Positions 18,777-27,871 of a DNA stretch of 64,000 bases are shown in pieces (position 1 is the first letter of the stretch; each line of letters begins with the position of its first letter). The stretch covers positions 2,826,501 to 2,890,500 of the forward strand of contig NZ_CP049250.1 of assembly GCF_011046895.1 (NCBI RefSeq). The letters run 5' to 3'. A program made the translations under genes and the position numbers. The notes beneath the pieces are model-generated. The model had not been told where the DNA came from. It saw only the letters and a list, made by a program, of their open reading frames with translations, and searched no databases. This DNA is from Rhizobium rhizoryzae. GTDB taxonomy: Bacteria; Pseudomonadota; Alphaproteobacteria; Rhizobiales; Rhizobiaceae.

Positions 18777-19079
18777 TCAGGATGGGTCCCCGAAACTGGA
18801 TAGTCTGGCAGGTGGCACGGCGAGCATTTGCGGCTCACGGCCCTGGGCTTGCGTGAGCGCTTCGAAATCCGCGTGATCGAGAACGAGCGCCGGCTGGCGA
18901 TCCTGTCGTGCGGGTGGCGTGGGTAATGTGAGCTTGATCCGAAGACGCAGGGTCCAGATCGCCAACCCCAGCAAGCCCAGCACAAATACCGGCGGCACAA
19001 GCAGCCACAGGGCTTTGATGGCATCTGGAGACGCGCGAAACGTGGCCAGTAGATCGGCCCAGACATTATAGTCCTGCAT
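18777..19079 (-). CDS. Small membrane protein of unknown function
   Basis: A 100-residue protein with one clear membrane helix (IKALWLLVPPVFVLGLLGLAIWTL, residues ~22-45), followed by a basic stretch and a Pro/Ala-rich cytoplasmic tail ending near DFEALTQAQ. I placed the start at 19079 (MQDYNVWADLL). The frame stays open to an ATG at 19214, but the extra 45 residues are Arg/Cys-rich and lie in a structured region, so they may not be coding. The family was not recognised. Confidence 0.55.
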   Translation of the reverse strand: MQDYNVWADLLATFRASPDAIKALWLLVPPVFVLGLLGLAIWTLRLRIKLTLPTPPARQDRQPALVLDHADFEALTQAQGREPQMLAVPPARLSSFGDPS

Positions 19080-19490
19080 GAGGCAAGCCGCCCTGCTCTG
19101 TTGCGAGTTCAAACCGAACGGACAACGGCACACCAGCAGGCGCAACGTGCGCCTCTGGCGGCCGGGGAGTTCGAAAAATCGCACACATACGACCGCCCCG
19201 ACCTTTAGGTGCAAGCACCTTGGACATACGTCGGGGCCTCCCCAGCCATAGAGGGTGGGAGAGCCTTATAGGGCAATCACAAGCACTCAGCCACTCAAGA
19301 ATGGCCGAGGGGGCATCTCGTATCGCGGATGCCAGCCGATGTGTGAGGGGTTTTCGAGGCCCCAGAATCGACCCGTTCAAGCCGATCCCGCGAGCACACT
19401 ATGCCACTCTGGTTGTTACATCCATTGCGAGAAGTGGTGATTATTTTCCGTGGATGCGCAGATACTTGGGTGTCGCGCCAGTTCCGCCCG
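19080..19490 (-). other. 411-bp gap with strong secondary structure; possible RNA gene or leader
   Basis: No convincing gene is seen here. A nested hairpin at 19196-19236 pairs CCCCGAC with GTCGGGG, with an inner AGGTG / CACCT stem and CAAG loop. Further pyrimidine/purine complementary tracts lie at 19237-19262 (CTCCC with GGGAG). Both minus-strand frames 2 and 3 remain open through part of it. I could not match it to tmRNA, 6S or SRP RNA. Confidence 0.4.
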
Positions 19491-20303
19491 CTACCCCTGC
19501 AATTTCTCCTTGGGCACCGGTGCATCATCATAGCCGCCATAGACGGACTGATCGAAGGGGATAACAGCGCCAGTCATCATGCCGCTTTCCTCGGATGCCA
19601 TCCAGAGAACCGTGCGGGCCACCTCCTTCGGGTCGAGAATGCGGCCAAAGGGTTTGGTCGCTGCGGCACGATCGATGAAATCCGGATCGCCGGTTTCAGA
19701 GAGGATCAGCTTGCGCTCGTGATCCGAGTTCATCCAGCCAATATCCAACTGGTTGACATGGATACGGTGACGCATGAGCGCGTAAGCCGCGTTGCGGGTC
19801 AGCGTGGCCAGTGCGCCCTTGGAGGCGGAATAGGGCGCAAGAAAGGGCTGACCGGCGAGGCTGGACATGGAGCCGATATTCACCACCCTGCCCTCGATGC
19901 CATCGCGGATCATCAGCCTGGCGGCATCCTGCAGCAGGAAGAACGGCGCACGGGTATTGATCGCAAACATGCGGTCGAACAGTTCCGGCGTCGTGTTGAG
20001 AATATTGCCACGATCGGTCAGCCCCGCCGCATTGACGAGAATATCAACCTTGCCGAAGCGTTTGTCGGCTGCTGAAATGACAGTACGGACAGCGTCGATA
20101 TCGGCAAGATCGGCAGCGACCACCTCCACCGCAACTCCGGTCGCACCGGTAATGCGGTCTGCCACTCCCCGGCCCTTTTCCGCATCGCGCCCGACAATGA
20201 TGATGCCGCCTGCGCCTGCCGCGGCAAAGCGCTCGGCAATGGCGGCACCCAGCCCTTGCGTGCCACCGGTGATAACCGCGATTTTCCCCTCAATGCGACT
20301 CAT
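19491..20303 (-). CDS. Short-chain dehydrogenase/reductase (SDR)
   Basis: A 270-residue classical SDR. The NAD(P) motif is T-G-G-T-Q-G-L-G near residue 11, NAAGLTDRGNI is near 90, and the catalytic Tyr/Lys pair is in APYSASKGALATL (~155-159), with Ser in IGSMSSLAG. The C-terminal tail ends PVPKEKLQG. The ATG at 20303 is preceded by GGGAGGAAG, which decides the start; the frame is open to 20591. The substrate is unknown and no pathway neighbours are present. Confidence 0.9.
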   Translation of the reverse strand: MSRIEGKIAVITGGTQGLGAAIAERFAAAGAGGIIIVGRDAEKGRGVADRITGATGVAVEVVAADLADIDAVRTVISAADKRFGKVDILVNAAGLTDRGNILNTTPELFDRMFAINTRAPFFLLQDAARLMIRDGIEGRVVNIGSMSSLAGQPFLAPYSASKGALATLTRNAAYALMRHRIHVNQLDIGWMNSDHERKLILSETGDPDFIDRAAATKPFGRILDPKEVARTVLWMASEESGMMTGAVIPFDQSVYGGYDDAPVPKEKLQG

Positions 20304-20445
20304 GGCTTCCTCCCAACCCACTTGATGAGAAATGGATAAGGTCCATGAGGGAGTTTGCATAGAGCGCATGTCACCGGTCATGAAAAAGCGGCGGAGCCGT
20401 TTCCAGCCCCGCCGCCTGTCACTTCCGGCAAATGGTTCAGGCCGA

Positions 20446-21423
20446 TCACTCAGCCGCGAGCGGCTGGCCTTCCAGACCCGTTGCCACGACGGAAACGCGG
20501 AAACGGCCATCAAGATTGCGGTCGAAAATCGCGCCAACCACGATATCGGCCTCATCCTGCACTTCATCGCGGATACGGCTGGCGGCCTCATCCACTTCGA
20601 ACAGCGTCATATCCATACCGCCGGAAATGGAGATGAGAACGCCGCGCGCGCCGCGCACGGAGATATCGTCCAGCAGCGGGTTTGCGATGGCGGCTTCCGC
20701 AGCGCGCATGGCGCGGCCCTGGCCTTCCGCCTCACCCGTACCCATCATGGCACGGCCCATGCCCCGCATGACAGATTTCACATCGGCGAAATCGAGGTTG
20801 ATCAGACCTTCCTTGACGATGAGATCCGTAATGCAGCCCACGCCTGCGAAGAGAACGCGGTCCGCAGTCATGAAGGCATCGGCAAAGGTGGTCTTGGCGT
20901 CTGCAATGCGGAAGAGGTTCTGGTTCGGGATCACGATCACCGTGTCAGCGGCCTGGCGCAGTTCCTCGATCCCGGCTTCAGCCGTCTTCATGCGGCGATT
21001 GCCTTCGAAGGTGAAAGGCTTCGTGACGACACCGACCGTGAGGATACCGGCAGAGCGGGCAGCCCGCGCGATGACCGGAGCTGCACCCGTGCCGGTTCCT
21101 CCGCCCATGCCTGCCGTTACAAAGCACATATGGGAGCCGGAGAGATGATCCATGATCTCATCGATGGATTCTTCCGCAGCGGCACGACCGACATCCGGCA
21201 GCGAGCCGGCGCCCAGACCCTCGGTCACATGGGCACCGAGCTGAATACGGCGCTGCGCCTTGGACGTGGCCAGCACCTGCGCATCCGTGTTGGCGGCGAT
21301 GAATTCTACGCCTGCCAGCTCTTCCGCAATCATGTTGTTGATCGCGTTACCGCCGCCACCGCCGACGCCGATAACTGTGATGTGCGGCTGCAAACCGGAA
21401 ATGCCGCCTCTGGCGTCGATCAT
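20446..21423 (-). CDS. FtsZ homologue lacking the C-terminal linker and tail (secondary FtsZ)
   Basis: A 325-residue tubulin-like GTPase. The GTP-binding core is complete: [15 protein letters not shown] at ~17-31, AANTDAQ at ~44, and the signature G-G-G-T-G-T-G at ~107-113. The polymerisation/T7 loop region is [11 protein letters not shown] at ~205. The protein stops right after the core domain ([10 protein letters not shown]), so the disordered linker and the conserved tail that binds FtsA and ZipA-type partners are missing. Agrobacterium and Sinorhizobium carry such short extra FtsZs besides the essential one. It is not in a dcw cluster here, so it is the accessory paralogue. Confidence 0.93.
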   Translation of the reverse strand: MIDARGGISGLQPHITVIGVGGGGGNAINNMIAEELAGVEFIAANTDAQVLATSKAQRRIQLGAHVTEGLGAGSLPDVGRAAAEESIDEIMDHLSGSHMCFVTAGMGGGTGTGAAPVIARAARSAGILTVGVVTKPFTFEGNRRMKTAEAGIEELRQAADTVIVIPNQNLFRIADAKTTFADAFMTADRVLFAGVGCITDLIVKEGLINLDFADVKSVMRGMGRAMMGTGEAEGQGRAMRAAEAAIANPLLDDISVRGARGVLISISGGMDMTLFEVDEAASRIRDEVQDEADIVVGAIFDRNLDGRFRVSVVATGLEGQPLAAE

Positions 21424-21636
21424 CGCTCTCTCCTTGTCAATTCAATTTCATCGGCTTCTCTCGAAGCCCTTCAGTCTTCACATTCATTGCCGGGCCGGAT
21501 TGTGCCGCTTTGCAATCCGATGAGCTGCACGTGCGCTCGAATCAGACAGGCCCGGCCCGTATCCCATTTCGAGTGCCCCGCCAAACATGGCATTGGCAAG
21601 GCGAAATACCACTAAAGTGAGCTGCATGGGCAGTTC

Positions 21637-21673
21637 AAACAAAATGGCCCTCCCGAATTGCGAGAGAGCCATT
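21637..21673 (-). terminator. Rho-independent terminator of the outer membrane protein gene
   Basis: On the minus strand the stem AATGGCTCTCTC / GGGAGGGCCATT (two mismatches) is followed by TTTGTTT. It begins 24 bases after the stop of the beta-barrel gene. Confidence 0.8.
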
Positions 21674-21696
21674 GGAATTCCTGACAGTCGGGCGAC

Positions 21697-22335
21697 TTAG
21701 AACTTGTAGTTCACGCCAGCCTTGACGGTGTGATCATGCACATCCTGCTCGGAGGCAACACCACCCGCAAAGCTGCGAACATTCGGCGTTCCGGTGTAAT
21801 TGTATTCTACCTTGGCCGAGATCTTGTCGTTGAACTTCTGCTCGATGCCAGCGCCAACGATGTAGCCTGCCTTCCAGCCATCCGGGCCCGAGACGCCGCC
21901 GCTATCGCGGAAGTTGGTCATGGCCATCCCGGCCGTACCGTACAGGAGCGTCTGATCGAGCGGAACGCCTGCCTTCGCCTTCAGGCCCAGACGATGACGC
22001 TCTTCCAGCTTGCCACCATTGACCTTCACGTCTGCATCGCCGAGGTAGGACAATTCGCCTTCGCCGCCGACAACGACGCCGCCGACATCCGCCTGATAAC
22101 CACCCTGAACGCCAGCAGCAACGCCCTTGCCGCCCTTGAACGGGTTCAAACGGCGCGAAACAAAACCGCCATGCGCACCAACATAGGCGCCATCCCAGTT
22201 GCCGCTGCGTGCAGCAGGCTCGTTATAGGCAGGCGGTTCCTGATAGGATGAAGTGAGGTCTGCTGCGGAAGCGGTCGTGGCGAGCGGAGCAGTAAGGCTG
22301 GCAATGACGGCCAGGGCAAGCGGCTTCTTGATCAT
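21697..22335 (-). CDS. Outer membrane beta-barrel protein (Omp25/RopB-like)
   Basis: A 212-residue protein with a clear signal peptide (MIKKPLALAVIASLTAPLA, cleavage after SAA). The body has alternating beta strands: GNWDGAYVGAHGGF, VGGEGELSYLGDAD, KAGYIVGAGIEQKF and KISAKVEYNYTG. It ends in VKAGVNYKF, where the terminal Phe is the Bam recognition residue. This is the 8-stranded OmpA/Omp25-type barrel common in Rhizobiales. I chose the ATG at 22335, with GGAG in front; the upstream ATG at 22350 (MEFTN) is possible. Confidence 0.9.
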   Translation of the reverse strand: MIKKPLALAVIASLTAPLATTASAADLTSSYQEPPAYNEPAARSGNWDGAYVGAHGGFVSRRLNPFKGGKGVAAGVQGGYQADVGGVVVGGEGELSYLGDADVKVNGGKLEERHRLGLKAKAGVPLDQTLLYGTAGMAMTNFRDSGGVSGPDGWKAGYIVGAGIEQKFNDKISAKVEYNYTGTPNVRSFAGGVASEQDVHDHTVKAGVNYKF

Positions 22336-22559
22336 GTTCGTAAACTCCATACACAGCCCACGTATGGCCGATGCGCGGGCGATCATCGGGACATCCTCGG
22401 TCTGTGAAAGCGGCCTCCCTTTGCCCCAGCCTCATTCATCAGACCTTGCCAATACATTCTCCATTTTTCACGAATCTATAAACACATCCTTAACCAGGGA
22501 GACGCGGCCTGCGGAAAACCTGCCTTTAGGCCGCCACGCACAAAAAGACCCCGAAACCG

Positions 22560-23000
22560 TCACTGGTTTGCCTCGATGTAAGCCACGACATCATCGATTT
22601 CCGATCGAAACCAGAACCCCCAGAAGCGCATGCTGGTGCCCGGCACCTTGCTCTTCGGGCTTCGCAGGAACTCTGAAAGCGCAGCCTCGTCCCAGACAAG
22701 ACCCTTCGCGCCCGCTTCCGTCATTGCGGGGGAATATCGGAAGTTCGGGACTGTGCCGGCATTTCTGCCAATGACACCGTTCAAGGTTGGCCCGAAGCCA
22801 TTGCTGTTCGTCTGAAGCGTATGGCAGCTCGCGCATTGCTTGAAGATCTGCTCGCCGCGGCGCAAATCGGCGGCAAGCGTCTGCCCTGCAATCGCCAACA
22901 TCGCAAAGGGGGCAGCGAAACGCATGAGGCATAGGAGGAAGCATGATGAATGGCGCATGCTTCGCCAAGTAGCGCGCAGGGCGACGACTGGGAAGTCCAT
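22560..23000 (-). CDS. Class I cytochrome c, exported
   Basis: A 146-residue protein with a hydrophobic signal (MRFAAPFAMLAIAGQTLAA) and one haem site, CASCH (C-x-x-C-H) near residue 56. The distal Met is probably in GTSMRFWGFW near 128. The NGFGPTLNGVIGR segment is typical of small c-type cytochromes of the cytochrome c2/c552 kind. It is a periplasmic electron carrier. ATGs at 23000 (after a G-rich run), 22958 and 22925 are all possible starts; 22958 gives the tidiest signal peptide. It follows a small gene by 31 bp on the same strand. Confidence 0.88.
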   Translation of the reverse strand: MDFPVVALRATWRSMRHSSCFLLCLMRFAAPFAMLAIAGQTLAADLRRGEQIFKQCASCHTLQTNSNGFGPTLNGVIGRNAGTVPNFRYSPAMTEAGAKGLVWDEAALSEFLRSPKSKVPGTSMRFWGFWFRSEIDDVVAYIEANQ

Positions 23001-23031
23001 ACAGCCCCCCCGACCGACGATCGAGATGAAA

Positions 23032-23235
23032 TTACGCAGCCTTCTTCTTCGGCGCAGGCACATCGACCCTGTAACACATGGGGATCCAAGGGGTGTGGAA
23101 CATGGAGGGAGAGCGCGATTCCATATATTGTTCAGGATGGATCTTACGAGGACCGCCGTAGTCTTCTTCTACATATTCATTGATCTGCTGATTTTCGTCT
23201 TCAAAATAAAAGTTGTCATTCGAGCCTGACGTCAT
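23032..23235 (-). CDS. 67-residue acidic protein of unknown function
   Basis: The frame is supported by a very strong ribosome binding site, GAGGAGAGGACGCA, before its ATG. The N-terminal half is acidic and Asn/Tyr-rich (FYFEDENQQINEYVEEDYGG); the end is basic (PAPKKKAA). There is no signal peptide or helix of membrane type, and I know no family for it. It lies upstream of the cytochrome gene on the same strand with a 31-bp gap, so they may share an mRNA. Confidence 0.65.
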   Translation of the reverse strand: MTSGSNDNFYFEDENQQINEYVEEDYGGPRKIHPEQYMESRSPSMFHTPWIPMCYRVDVPAPKKKAA

Positions 23236-23628
23236 TGCGTCCTCTCCTCATGATATTCGTTTCTTATGATTTGATACTTAGTGCGTTTACTCAGTAATAC
23301 ATTCAACACCGGGTTTGAGATTGCCAGAGCGGCTGACTAATCTCTCCGCCTTCGATGTTGGCGGCGATCTAACACATAAAATTTGAACTTTCACTCGCAT
23401 TCTATAAAACCTGCTGCAGTTTTATTAAAATTTTTTGACAATACAGAATGTATTTTAATTGCAAATCATATTCAAAAGATGTCCCTTTATCACGTTCATT
23501 CTCGTATTAAATAATATCTTTACTGTAAATTATAATATTCAGTCTCGTCCGGAGAGACGAATTCAGACCTACCGAACTTTAACACTTTGCGTTCTAACTA
23601 CGGGCAGCAGACTGTTCTGGAGTTGGAA
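23236..23628. other. 393-bp AT-rich gap with a candidate promoter/operator
   Basis: This stretch is much richer in A+T than its surroundings. It contains TTGACA at 23435-23440 merging into the perfect dyad AATACA-GAA-TGTATT at 23440-23454. This could be the -35 and operator of the DUF1883 gene downstream, but no clear -10 at 17 bp was seen. I see no gene here. Confidence 0.4.
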
Positions 23629-23949
23629 ATGGCAGGCCCGAGTTTTCGTTTCACACATTATGATCTTAAGCAGCAGCGCGCTGGCACCACGATCGAAGTG
23701 ACAATGAGTGCGGTAAACAACGTGCGGCTGATGAATGCCACTGCCTGGCAGCGCTTCAACGAGCGTCTCGACTTCAAGTATATCGGAGGCGTTGCGAAAA
23801 AATCGCCGATCCGACTGGTCGTTCCGGAGGACGGAACGTGGCATCTCATCGTCGATGCGGAAGGCCACCATGGACTGGCAGATTCCTCCGTGAAAATGGT
23901 GGCGCCACCTGCCAATAGCATTCCAGCGCCCAAGCAGAGCCGCGGTTAA
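23629..23949 (+). CDS. DUF1883 domain protein
   Basis: A 106-residue protein matching DUF1883: the start F-T-H-Y-D-L, then TTIEVTMSAVNNVRLMNATAW, the Y-I-G-G-V-A-K-K-S-P-I-R-L core and WHLIVDAEGHHGLADSSV. There is no signal peptide. The domain occurs alone or attached to TIR domains in other bacteria; its function is unknown. The ATG at 23629 has GGAG in front. Its stop overlaps the convergent rarA stop by 3 bp. Confidence 0.85.
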   Translation: MAGPSFRFTHYDLKQQRAGTTIEVTMSAVNNVRLMNATAWQRFNERLDFKYIGGVAKKSPIRLVVPEDGTWHLIVDAEGHHGLADSSVKMVAPPANSIPAPKQSRG

Positions 23950-25262
23950 CGCGGGTTTCGTTCGCGCCTCAGCTTGTCCCACCAGTCGAGCCGCTTGCGG
24001 ATCTCGCGCTCGAAACCGCGTTCCGGTGGATCGTAGAAAGTCACTCTGCCCATCTTTTCCGGGAAGTAATCCTGACCGGAAAAGGCATCGGGCTCGTCGT
24101 GATCATAACGGTATCCGTCGCCATAGCCCTCACCCTTCATAAGCTTGGTGGGTGCATTGAGAATATGCTTTGGCGGCACGAGAGAGCCGTGCTCCTTGGC
24201 GGCGCGCATTGCCGCTTTATAGGCCGTGTAGACACCATTCGACTTGGGAGCGGTTGCTAGGTAAACGCAAGCCTGTGCCAAAGCCAGCTCACCCTCTGGT
24301 GATCCGAGATAGTCATAAGCATCCTTGGCCGCATTACAGACTACCAATGCCTGCGGATCGGCCAGCCCGATGTCTTCCACCGCCATGCGAACCAGTCGGC
24401 GGCCAATGTAAAGAGGATCCTCGCCCGCGTCGAACATTCGGCAAAGATAGTAGAGCGCGGCATCGGGATCGGATCCGCGCACGGATTTATGCAGGGCAGA
24501 GATCAGATTGTAGTGGCCGTCCTGGCTTTTGTCGTAGACCGGGGCTCGCCTTTGAACGATGGCGCTCAAGCCGTCGACATCGAAGATCTCGTTCGCCCGG
24601 GCCGCACGCCAGACTTCTTCCGCCAGTGTGAGGACTGCACGTCCATCGCCATCCGCCATGCGTAGAAGTGCGCCGCGCGCGCTATCATCGAGCGGAAGCG
24701 GCTTGCCTTCGGCTTGCTCGGCGCGCAGCAGCAGTTCGCTCAGGCTCTCCTCGTCATGAGAACGGAAGGTCAGCACCCGCGCCCTGGACAGGAGAGCGGC
24801 GTTCAATTCGAAACTTGGGTTTTCTGTCGTTGCGCCGACAAGGATCACCGTGCCGTCTTCCATGACCGGCAGGAAGCTGTCCTGCTGCGCCCGGTTGAAG
24901 CGATGAATCTCATCGACGAACAGCAATGTCTGTCGCCCATCATGCCTGCGCAGCCGTGCTGTTTCGAACACTTTCTTGAGATCGGCCACACCCGAAAAAA
25001 TGGCGGATATCTGCTCGAACGCCAGACCGGCTTCACCTGACAGCAATCTTGCGACCGTCGTTTTTCCTGTCCCGGGCGGTCCCCAGAAGATCATCGATCC
25101 GAGCGAACCCGACGCGATCATCCGGCGTAGGACGCCATCTTCGCCCGTGAGGTGCGACTGGCCCGTCACCTCCGCAAGGGAGGTGGGGCGCAGCCTGTCC
25201 GCGAGCGGCCGACGATTGGCGACGGCTTCCGGAATCCTGGGAGCGAACAGATCGCCGCTCAT
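23946..25262 (-). CDS. rarA: Replication-associated recombination protein RarA (MgsA), AAA+ ATPase
   Basis: A 438-residue clamp-loader-like AAA+ ATPase. Walker A is GPPGTGKTT near residue 51, Walker B is [19 protein letters not shown], sensor 1 is [13 protein letters not shown], and the arginine finger is in SRARV. The C-terminal tetramerisation half includes [15 protein letters not shown] and the late YRYDHD near [14 protein letters not shown]. It acts at stalled forks with SSB and RecA. The ATG at 25262 overlaps the degP stop by 4 bp (ATGA), so the two are translationally coupled. Confidence 0.95.
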   Translation of the reverse strand: MSGDLFAPRIPEAVANRRPLADRLRPTSLAEVTGQSHLTGEDGVLRRMIASGSLGSMIFWGPPGTGKTTVARLLSGEAGLAFEQISAIFSGVADLKKVFETARLRRHDGRQTLLFVDEIHRFNRAQQDSFLPVMEDGTVILVGATTENPSFELNAALLSRARVLTFRSHDEESLSELLLRAEQAEGKPLPLDDSARGALLRMADGDGRAVLTLAEEVWRAARANEIFDVDGLSAIVQRRAPVYDKSQDGHYNLISALHKSVRGSDPDAALYYLCRMFDAGEDPLYIGRRLVRMAVEDIGLADPQALVVCNAAKDAYDYLGSPEGELALAQACVYLATAPKSNGVYTAYKAAMRAAKEHGSLVPPKHILNAPTKLMKGEGYGDGYRYDHDEPDAFSGQDYFPEKMGRVTFYDPPERGFEREIRKRLDWWDKLRRERNPR

Positions 25263-26659
25263 CTGAAGAATTGACGGATACGCTGGCCGCCACGCTCGAT
25301 CTCTACACGCCAAAAGCCGGGATTGTCTTCCACCAGAGCTGCCATTGCCTTTGTGGATGGCACAGGATCGCCGTTCACTGATACGATGATATCACCCACC
25401 TGGAAACCAAGACGCGCACCGGGGGAATTTTTGACGACTTCCGTGACGACAACCCCCGTCTTGTCTGTCGGCAGACGCACTTCCGTCGCAAGACGCGGCG
25501 ACAGATTGGCGACCCGCAACCCAGCAAAGGGATTTCTGCCCTCAATCAGGCGAACATCGCGCGGCACGCTTTCCGGAGCGGCACCAATGACCATGCTAAG
25601 TTCACGCTGTGCGCCACCCTGCTGCACGGTCAGCTTCGTTGCATTGCCAAGGCCAGCTGTCGTCAGACGATACCAAAGCGCATCAGGGTGTTCGACAGAG
25701 ATGCCGTTGACGCCCGTTACCACTTCGCCAGCCTTCAAGCCGGCCTTGTCAGCGGGACCACCCTCAGTCACGCTAACCACCAAAGCGCCACGCGCCGTCT
25801 TCAACCCGAGTGCTTCCGCGACTTCGGAGGTAACCGGCTGGAACGTTGCACCAACATAGGGACGCTCGAACGATTTCTTGCCGGCTTCTGCCGCCTGAAG
25901 GAAGACCTTTACGAGATTGGCGGGAATAGCAAAGCCAATGCCGTTCGAACCGCCGCCCCTGGAGAAGATCGCGGTATTGATGCCGATCAGTTCGCCTTTC
26001 ATGTTCATCAAGGCGCCCCCGGAATTGCCGGGATTGATCGAGGCATCCGTCTGGATGAAGAAGCCGACGTCGCCGTCGGTCACCTGATTACGGGCAAGTG
26101 CTGAGACTATGCCGCTCGTCACGGTCTGCCCAACGCCAAAGGGATTTCCGATTGCCAGAACCAGATCGCCGACCTCTACCGCGTCCGAATTGCCTATGCC
26201 GAGAACCGGGAACTGTTCATTCGCCTTGATCTTCAGGACAGCCAGATCGATGCTTTCGTCCTTCAGCAGGACTTCGCAGGGGAACTCACGGCCGTCCGGA
26301 AGTGCGATCTTGATATCGTCAGCGCCTTCAATGACGTGCGTATTCGTCACGACGAGTCCGTTCTGAGAAACGATTACCCCGGACCCCAGCGAAGACTGCT
26401 TCTCCGATCGGTTCGGCATGCGCTGGTTGAAGAAACGTTCGAAGAACGGATCACCGGCAAAGGGATTGAGCCGCTGCACCACACGCTCAGCATAGACGTT
26501 GACGACCGCTCCTGCGGTCTGCTTCACAAGCGGCGCAAAAGATAGCTGCATTTGCTGCTGGCTTTGCGGAAGCGTCTTCTCCTGCGCCATGACGGGTAGT
26601 GGCTGCAGGAATGCCAAGGCTATCAACATACTGGATAGGGTTTTCGGCAGGTGGAGCAT
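25259..26659 (-). CDS. DegP/DegQ-type periplasmic serine protease
   Basis: A 466-residue HtrA protein with signal peptide (ends PLPVMAQ), trypsin-like domain and two PDZ domains. The catalytic triad is His in VVTNTHVIEGAD, Asp in IDLAVLK, and Ser in NPGNSGGALMN. The PDZ domains are at ~265-350 and ~370-460. It degrades or refolds misfolded envelope proteins. AGAGGAA precedes the ATG at 26659; the frame extends to 26677. It heads a two-gene unit with rarA. Confidence 0.95.
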   Translation of the reverse strand: MLHLPKTLSSMLIALAFLQPLPVMAQEKTLPQSQQQMQLSFAPLVKQTAGAVVNVYAERVVQRLNPFAGDPFFERFFNQRMPNRSEKQSSLGSGVIVSQNGLVVTNTHVIEGADDIKIALPDGREFPCEVLLKDESIDLAVLKIKANEQFPVLGIGNSDAVEVGDLVLAIGNPFGVGQTVTSGIVSALARNQVTDGDVGFFIQTDASINPGNSGGALMNMKGELIGINTAIFSRGGGSNGIGFAIPANLVKVFLQAAEAGKKSFERPYVGATFQPVTSEVAEALGLKTARGALVVSVTEGGPADKAGLKAGEVVTGVNGISVEHPDALWYRLTTAGLGNATKLTVQQGGAQRELSMVIGAAPESVPRDVRLIEGRNPFAGLRVANLSPRLATEVRLPTDKTGVVVTEVVKNSPGARLGFQVGDIIVSVNGDPVPSTKAMAALVEDNPGFWRVEIERGGQRIRQFFR

Positions 26660-26880
26660 GTGATTCCTCTTCAACAAAGCAATGGTGACCTTGTAGCTGG
26701 ATAGGTTAGAAATGAAAGATGGCCGAACAAGGTGAAAGATGATCGTGGCTGGTTACTTAGGATCACTGCTGGGAAATGCCAGAAGCTGCGACAGAGATGA
26801 TGCGAAAGCCGCTTTCGATGACACGCGGTGGAACCATTTTGCAGCTCATCCGTAATTTCCGCTCAAGACGGAGATACCTG

Positions 26881-27243
26881 ATGACCCATGTCAAACCAAC
26901 GCTTCTGGTGGCCGTTCTGGCGACCCTTGCAAGCAACATCATGCTGCCAGAAACAAGCCATGCTGCCAGCTTCGATTGCACAAAGAGCGAGCTTGCGGCA
27001 GACGAAAAGACGATTTGCGAAGACAGGGCCCTGAACGATCTCGACGTCAAAATGGCCACGACTTTTGAAATTCTTACCGGCTTGATGCCTATGGGGAACC
27101 GGGATCTGGTGCGGGATGAGCAAGCGACTTGGCTGAAGAAGCGAACGACATGTGGAAGCGATGCGGCTTGCTTGCGAAGTGCGTATGAGGAGCGATTGAA
27201 GCAACTCAACGAGGCCTACAAGGGATTGATCAAGCCCCTTTAG
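26881..27243 (+). CDS. LprI-like (DUF1311) secreted protein
   Basis: A 120-residue protein with a signal peptide (MTHVKPTLLVAVLATLASN...SHA). The mature domain has the LprI N-domain pattern: F-D-C-T-K, then CEDRALNDLDVKMA, RDEQATWLKKRTTCG and ACLRSAYEERLKQL, with four cysteines likely in two disulfides. Mycobacterial LprI inhibits lysozyme, but the wider family is mostly uncharacterised. GGAG precedes the ATG at 26881, which decides it over an open frame from 26776. Confidence 0.85.
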   Translation: MTHVKPTLLVAVLATLASNIMLPETSHAASFDCTKSELAADEKTICEDRALNDLDVKMATTFEILTGLMPMGNRDLVRDEQATWLKKRTTCGSDAACLRSAYEERLKQLNEAYKGLIKPL

Positions 27244-27312
27244 AGCGGGGTTTGATCTCATGCCGGAAGAGCGGACCGGTCACCAGCGGTCCCGGTCGCC
27301 CTAGGCCGGGAA

Positions 27313-27657
27313 TCAATCCCAGCTAAAGCCTTTATCTTTCATGTAGATGTTGCTGACACCCTTGCACCAGTCGACCTTGAAGTCGTCAGCACCGTATCCA
27401 TCCCAGCTCACGCGGAATGGAACGACGCAATTTCCTTCATTGCTGAACCAGTCCATGTTGGCGTATTCGCCCGGCCTAATACGCGAATCGAGCCAGTTCT
27501 CGCTCCATTTGCCATTCTGGTATGTATAGAAGCCATTTATGGTGTAGCCATTGGCTCTGTTGTGAAGTCGAAACGCATAATCGCTGGCAGATGCAGAAAT
27601 GCTTGCAAATGCAGATGCTGCGAACGCCAGGCAAAGTGCCAAGCCGAGCTTTTTCAT
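27313..27657 (-). CDS. Small secreted protein of unknown function
   Basis: A 114-residue protein with a textbook signal peptide (MKKLGLALCLAFAASAFA), leaving about 90 mature residues. The mature part is rich in aromatic and Asn/Gly residues (FRLHNRANGYTINGFYTY, NMDWFSNEGNCVVPFRVSW) and has two cysteines that could pair. GAGGAC precedes the ATG. No enzyme motif is visible and the family is not known to me. It is a single gene with AT-rich DNA upstream. Confidence 0.75.
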   Translation of the reverse strand: MKKLGLALCLAFAASAFASISASASDYAFRLHNRANGYTINGFYTYQNGKWSENWLDSRIRPGEYANMDWFSNEGNCVVPFRVSWDGYGADDFKVDWCKGVSNIYMKDKGFSWD

Positions 27658-27810
27658 GGATGAGTCCTCAGAAGCGAAGATGGGGGACAACAAGACTTGA
27701 AGATCGTTTGATCTTCTGTGGCACACAATACTTTCAGTTCATGAATACGATCTGAATACAAAATATGATATATATTCTGAATTTATAGGCTATGCTGCAA
27801 CTATAAATTC

Positions 27811-27847
27811 AAACAAGAAAGGCGCCCCCTGAGCGAGCGCCTTTCTC
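27811..27847 (-). terminator. Rho-independent terminator of ilvD
   Basis: On the minus strand GAAAGGCGC / GCGCCTTTC with an 11-nt loop is followed by TTGTTTG. It starts about 26 bases after the ilvD stop. Confidence 0.88.
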
Positions 27848-27871
27848 AAGATTAGCTAGCCTTGCACCTCA

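Noticed and set aside
19080-19214. N-terminal extension of the small membrane protein from the ATG at 19214
   Set aside because: The extension is Arg/Cys-rich, unlike the rest, and lies in a structured stretch with a competing open frame; kept only as an alternative start.
19080-19490. tmRNA, 6S RNA or SRP RNA
   Set aside because: No tag-peptide frame, no tRNA-like end, no SRP domain motif, and 6S in rhizobia is usually near zapA; kept only as an unassigned structured gap.
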